DNA of 64,000 nucleotides from Bacteroidales bacterium Bact_22 (GTDB lineage Bacteria > Bacteroidota > Bacteroidia > Bacteroidales > F082), in NCBI GenBank assembly GCA_001603665.1, contig LUZN01000005.1:1-64000 (forward strand), written 5' to 3'. Below the pieces are notes generated by a model, which saw nothing but the letters and a program-made list of their open reading frames with translations, was not told the origin of the DNA and did no database searches. Positions 61,626 through 64,000 of the stretch are shown piece by piece; positions within the stretch are counted from its first letter, which is position 1; each line of letters starts with the position of its first letter. A program made the position numbers and the translations under genes.

Positions 61626-61961
61626 CTACATCACAGCTCTCATTAAACTTTCTTTAACAAAAGCGTTAAGCGAGATACCCTCAGCTTGCGCCATGGCAGC
61701 AGCTTTAGCGTGCAGTTCAACAGGAATTCTAACATTGAAACTTCCGCTGTAAGATTTGTGAAGTTCAATTCCATTGGCTTTGCAATGTTCGATGTAATCG
61801 TCAACAGCATTGACAAAATCGGCCTTAAGCTCTGATAAAGTCTGCCCCTCATAGGTTATCAAAACGCCTTTATCAAGCCCGAGAACTTTTCCGTAGAGGG
61901 TGTCGTCCTCCAGCTCGGCTTCAATGCTCCCAATAAATCCTTTATACTTTAGTGTTTCCAT
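61626..61961 (-). CDS. hicB: HicB-family antitoxin
   Basis: The 111-residue protein has an N-terminal partially degraded RNase-H-like domain (KGFIGSIEAELEDDTLYGKVLGL) and a C-terminal ribbon-helix-helix (GSFNVRIPVELHAKAAAMAQAEGISLNAFVKESL) that would bind the operon promoter. It follows hicA by one base. Confidence 0.9.
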   Translation of the reverse strand: METLKYKGFIGSIEAELEDDTLYGKVLGLDKGVLITYEGQTLSELKADFVNAVDDYIEHCKANGIELHKSYSGSFNVRIPVELHAKAAAMAQAEGISLNAFVKESLMRAVM

Positions 61962-61962
61962 A

Positions 61963-62220
61963 TTAAATCAGGTCGTTATTTTGTAAATATATTACGATGT
62001 CTTTCAATGCATTAGGTTTGATTATCGATGTGGGATGAGGCTTGTGTGCCAAATATTGCAACTGTTTTTCGCGATTATAAAACCTTATCCTTGATCCTGA
62101 TGTTTTTCCCTTGTTGTCAATCTCAAATCCTAACTGAACTAGCAATGACTCCAATTCCGCAAACGTAAAATCCTTCGGCAACATCAACAACCGCTGTACC
62201 AACTTCTCTTTCTTACTCAT
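61963..62220 (-). CDS. hicA: HicA-family mRNA-interferase toxin
   Basis: The 85-residue protein has a double-stranded RNA-binding-like fold typical of HicA (FTFAELESLLVQLGFEID, GSRIRFYNRE) and the catalytic-type His in YLAHKPHP. HicA cleaves mRNA and halts growth; HicB downstream neutralises it. The promoter is at 62246-62253, divergent from the restriction-modification leader. Confidence 0.88.
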   Translation of the reverse strand: MSKKEKLVQRLLMLPKDFTFAELESLLVQLGFEIDNKGKTSGSRIRFYNREKQLQYLAHKPHPTSIIKPNALKDIVIYLQNNDLI

Positions 62221-62245
62221 ACTTCTTGTAACTATATTTCAGTTG

Positions 62246-62253
62246 CAAAATTA
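62246..62253 (-). promoter_or_regulatory. -7 box for hicAB
   Basis: On the minus strand, TAATTTTG is preceded 17 bp upstream by TTGAC; the start codon is at 62220. Confidence 0.72.
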
Positions 62254-62316
62254 AGAATAATTTTTGAATTGTCAACCATTTTTTCAAAATATTTTTGTTT
62301 TTTACCAAAAAATCAT

Positions 62317-62324
62317 TACCTTTG
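62317..62324 (+). promoter_or_regulatory. -7 box for the structured leader and restriction-modification genes
   Basis: TACCTTTG with a TTTG -33 element at 62294-62297 (19 bp spacer). Transcription from here gives about 270 nt of leader before the ATG at 62600. Confidence 0.78.
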
Positions 62325-62388
62325 CATCGTAAACAAACACATAAACGAAGAAACAGAGAAAAATAATTAACATAATGTAAATCATAGC

Positions 62389-62604
62389 GTTTGCTATTTG
62401 TCTATTCGCAGTGAAACGTAGGAAATTTCAAGAATATGCAAATAAAGAAAGAAGCAAGAGCAAGCACCCGTTATGCGGGCATCTTGTCTTTCTTTTGGCA
62501 TGTCCTACGGCCACACTGCGAGCAAGTTTGCCCGCAGTTGTTTTTATTGGTCGTAGATAATGAATATGAAAGATGGCATAACGCGCAAATAGCAAGCTTA
62601 TGCC
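62389..62604 (+). ncRNA. highly structured RNA leader or sRNA upstream of a DNA methyltransferase
   Basis: Nested complementary segments: CGCAGTG (62407-62413) with CACTGCG (62514-62520); CGTAGGA (62417-62423) with TCCTACG (62503-62509); AAAGAAAGA (62444-62452) with TCTTTCTTT (62487-62495); and a CCCG/CGGG hairpin (62467-62479). A competing intrinsic terminator, CTGCG-A-GCAA with TTGC-C-CGCAG (62516-62537), plus T-rich TTGTTTTTATT would break the first helix. A long-range pair TTGCTATTTG (62391-62400) with CAAATAGCAA (62586-62595) encloses everything. A second alternative, GGCATAA (62575-62581) with TTATGCC (62598-62604), buries the ATG at 62600. It could be a regulatory leader or an independent sRNA of about 210 nt. 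No known family was recognised. Confidence 0.7.
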
Positions 62605-63685
62605 AATAGAAATTCAAAAAGACATTATTCTTAAAGGCGATTGCCTTGAAATTCTAAAATCGTTTCCGGATAATTCTGTAGATTTGGTTTTTGCTGATCC
62701 ACCTTATAATATGCAAACTGAAGGTGAACTGCTTAGAACTGATGGATCATCATTTAATGGCGTTACAGACAAATGGGATAAATTCGAAGATTTGCACGCT
62801 TACGATGATTTTTCTATAAAATGGCTCCAGGAATGTAAAAGAGTTTTAAAAAAGGACGGTGCAATATGGGTGATTGGTTCTTTCCAGAATATATTCCGTT
62901 TAGGATACATCATGCAAGATTTGGGGTTTTGGATACTTAACGATGTTATTTGGTCAAAGCCCAATGCAGTACCTAATTTTGGCGGGACTCGTTTTCAAAA
63001 CTCGCACGAAACATTGATATGGTGCTCAAAAAGCAAAAATGCGAAGTATCATTTCAACTACAAAACGATGAAACATATCAATGGTGACAAGCAGATGAAA
63101 AGCGTATGGGATATTGGAATTTGCATCGGAAATGAAAGATTAAAAGACTCTGATGGAAGGAAGATACATTCTACGCAAAAACCGGAGCAATTGTTGTATA
63201 ATGTGATATTATCTTCTACCGAAAAAGGAGATTTGGTTTTGGATCCATTTTTTGGAACAGGGACAACAGGTGTTATAGCAAAACGTCTTGGTCGTCATTA
63301 TATCGGAATCGAAAGAGAGGATGCATACATTGAAGCCGCAACAAAACGGCTTAATAGTGTTCAGCTGGACTTAGATACAGACTTGATAGATAACACATAT
63401 GAAGCCAAACCACCACGTTACTCTATTAAAAAACTTATTGATTTGGGTTTCTTGTCTGTTGGGCAAATGCTTTATAGCAAAGACAAAAAGTATTCGGCTG
63501 AAATCTGTCCAAATGGAAATGTTAAAGTTGGAGATTTTGAGGCCTCAATACATAAGGCTTCAGCAAAGTTTCTTAATAGAAGCAATAACAATGGCTGGGA
63601 TTATTTCTGGTGTGAGTATAAGGGTAATTTTGTTGACATCAACTCACTTCGCTATTTAGCTGATAAGAAAGGAGGTCTGAAATGA
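62600..63685 (+). CDS. beta-class adenine-specific DNA methyltransferase (M.HinfI/CcrM-like) with RAMA domain
   Basis: The 361-residue enzyme has the catalytic motif DPPY (33-36) near the N-terminus and the AdoMet-binding motif DPFFGTGTTG (about 215-224) later, with HSTQKPEQLL just before it. This order defines the beta class. The C-terminal 75 residues (about 285-361, VGQMLYSKDKKYSAEICPNGNVKV) match a RAMA domain, as in M.HinfI and CcrM, which methylate adenine in GANTC; that specificity is inferred. It overlaps the following restriction gene by 4 bp (ATGA). Its start codon lies in the leader hairpin. Confidence 0.88.
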   Translation: MPIEIQKDIILKGDCLEILKSFPDNSVDLVFADPPYNMQTEGELLRTDGSSFNGVTDKWDKFEDLHAYDDFSIKWLQECKRVLKKDGAIWVIGSFQNIFRLGYIMQDLGFWILNDVIWSKPNAVPNFGGTRFQNSHETLIWCSKSKNAKYHFNYKTMKHINGDKQMKSVWDIGICIGNERLKDSDGRKIHSTQKPEQLLYNVILSSTEKGDLVLDPFFGTGTTGVIAKRLGRHYIGIEREDAYIEAATKRLNSVQLDLDTDLIDNTYEAKPPRYSIKKLIDLGFLSVGQMLYSKDKKYSAEICPNGNVKVGDFEASIHKASAKFLNRSNNNGWDYFWCEYKGNFVDINSLRYLADKKGGLK

Positions 63686-64000
63686 TTCTGGATTATGAAT
63701 ATTTTAAAAAGACCTTGAATGAAAAGTTGTTTGAGGATAGTTATAGTGATTTGATTAAGAAAATAGCGGAATATCCAGAGAGATACATAGGTTTATTCCG
63801 TCCGACTAAACCTAAAACGAAACTAATCCAGAACATCACACAATCCCATGAAATCCGTTTCGGAGACGCTTTGGAATTCATATTCGAGAGGTATTTTGAA
63901 GCTTCTGGGTTTAAATTACACGACAAACGTTTCTATTCTTATGACAATAAAGATTTAAGTATTGACCAACTTTTTAGCAAAGGTGATACGCTTTATATGA
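63682..64000 (+). CDS. type II restriction endonuclease, 3' truncated by window edge
   Basis: The frame starts at 63682 with a good GGAGG Shine-Dalgarno sequence (63670-63674), unusual for this genome, and overlaps the methyltransferase stop by 4 bp. About 106 codons are visible and remain open at the edge. The segment RYIGLFRPTKPKTKLIQNI followed by HEIRFGDALEFIFERYF suggests a HinfI- or TdeIII-like endonuclease from memory of the family, but no active site is yet visible. Identification rests mainly on the partner methyltransferase. Confidence 0.65.
   Translation, partial: MILDYEYFKKTLNEKLFEDSYSDLIKKIAEYPERYIGLFRPTKPKTKLIQNITQSHEIRFGDALEFIFERYFEASGFKLHDKRFYSYDNKDLSIDQLFSKGDTLYM

Larger units (their letters stand above)
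62221..62599. other. 379-bp intergenic region between hicA and the methyltransferase gene
   Basis: No protein-coding gene is supported. It holds the divergent promoters (62246-62253 minus, 62317-62324 plus) and the structured RNA described at 62389-62604. Confidence 0.75.

Noticed and set aside
62389..62604. Structured leader considered as a retron ncRNA
   Set aside because: No reverse transcriptase gene is adjacent, and the nearby genes encode a methyltransferase and a likely endonuclease; the architecture fits a leader or sRNA better.

Overview
The window looks like a chromosomal segment of an uncultured anaerobic member of the Bacteroidales. The reasons are: promoters with the Bacteroidota -7 box (TAnnTTTG, found just upstream of at least 18 genes), almost no Shine-Dalgarno sequences, type IX secretion C-terminal signals on three large secreted proteins, a Na+-pumping methylmalonyl-CoA decarboxylase operon (propionate formation), DPP7-type and M49-type dipeptidyl peptidases, and a prs-rplY-pth order. 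No rRNA is present; one tRNA (Leu, anticodon CAA) is.

Layout. 0-1.6 kb: a sugar aminotransferase behind a six-copy repeat. 1.6-5.3 kb: a compact accessory island with two divergent operons. One is a minus-strand ubiquitin-like conjugation cassette (tandem ubiquitin-like protein, E1/ThiF, DUF6527 metal-binding protein). The other is a plus-strand MqsR-like toxin, MqsA-like antitoxin and SecB-like chaperone. 5.3-10.4 kb: a GDP-fucose and fucose locus (gmd, fcl, a fused nucleotidyltransferase-sugar kinase, fucP, mutarotase). 10.4-20.9 kb: housekeeping genes (RNase R, aldolase, YfcC-type transporter, fused peptide-ABC ATPase, serine dehydratase, sirtuin, HemW-like protein). 21-30 kb: secreted and membrane proteins dominated by peptidases (M50-like, M49-like lipoprotein, DPP7, M1 with a T9SS signal). 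30-35.2 kb: methylmalonyl-CoA epimerase, the decarboxylase complex and uridine kinase. 36.4-38.7 kb: ECF sigma, membrane anti-sigma candidate and beta-helical secreted protein. 38.7-49.1 kb: mostly minus-strand genes for an M28 lipoprotein, beta-helix protein, Pgk, two glycosyltransferases, an LTA-synthase-like sulfatase, ThpR, Pth, L25 and Prs. 49-57 kb: tRNA-Leu, a small protein with a CTERM-like tail, a 1704-residue T9SS protein, a DUF1016 nuclease and a REP-associated transposase (RAYT). 57-61.6 kb: RlmN, an EEP-family phosphatase/nuclease, a methylcrotonyl-CoA carboxylase-type carboxyltransferase, an enoyl-CoA hydratase and a GNAT acetyltransferase. 61.6-64 kb: a HicBA toxin-antitoxin pair, divergent from a DNA methyltransferase and restriction enzyme (cut by the window edge) that are expressed behind a highly structured leader of about 270 nt.

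Three things stand out. (1) The leader before the methyltransferase has nested long-range helices, a competing intrinsic terminator and a second hairpin that buries the start codon. It looks like either an RNA switch controlling a restriction-modification system or an sRNA gene ending just before it. (2) The genome carries many short tandem arrays of degenerate 7-, 8- or 9-mers that begin at, or contain, the stop codons of neighbouring genes. Some also lie inside coding sequences, where they supply start codons, stop codons, a transporter loop and a HemW helix; two copies are a perfect 95-bp direct repeat carrying the start codons of consecutive genes. (3) The 1.6-5.3 kb island pairs a minimal bacterial ubiquitin-like cassette with a chaperone-linked toxin-antitoxin module. 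All functional names rest on motif recognition by eye; no database search was run.
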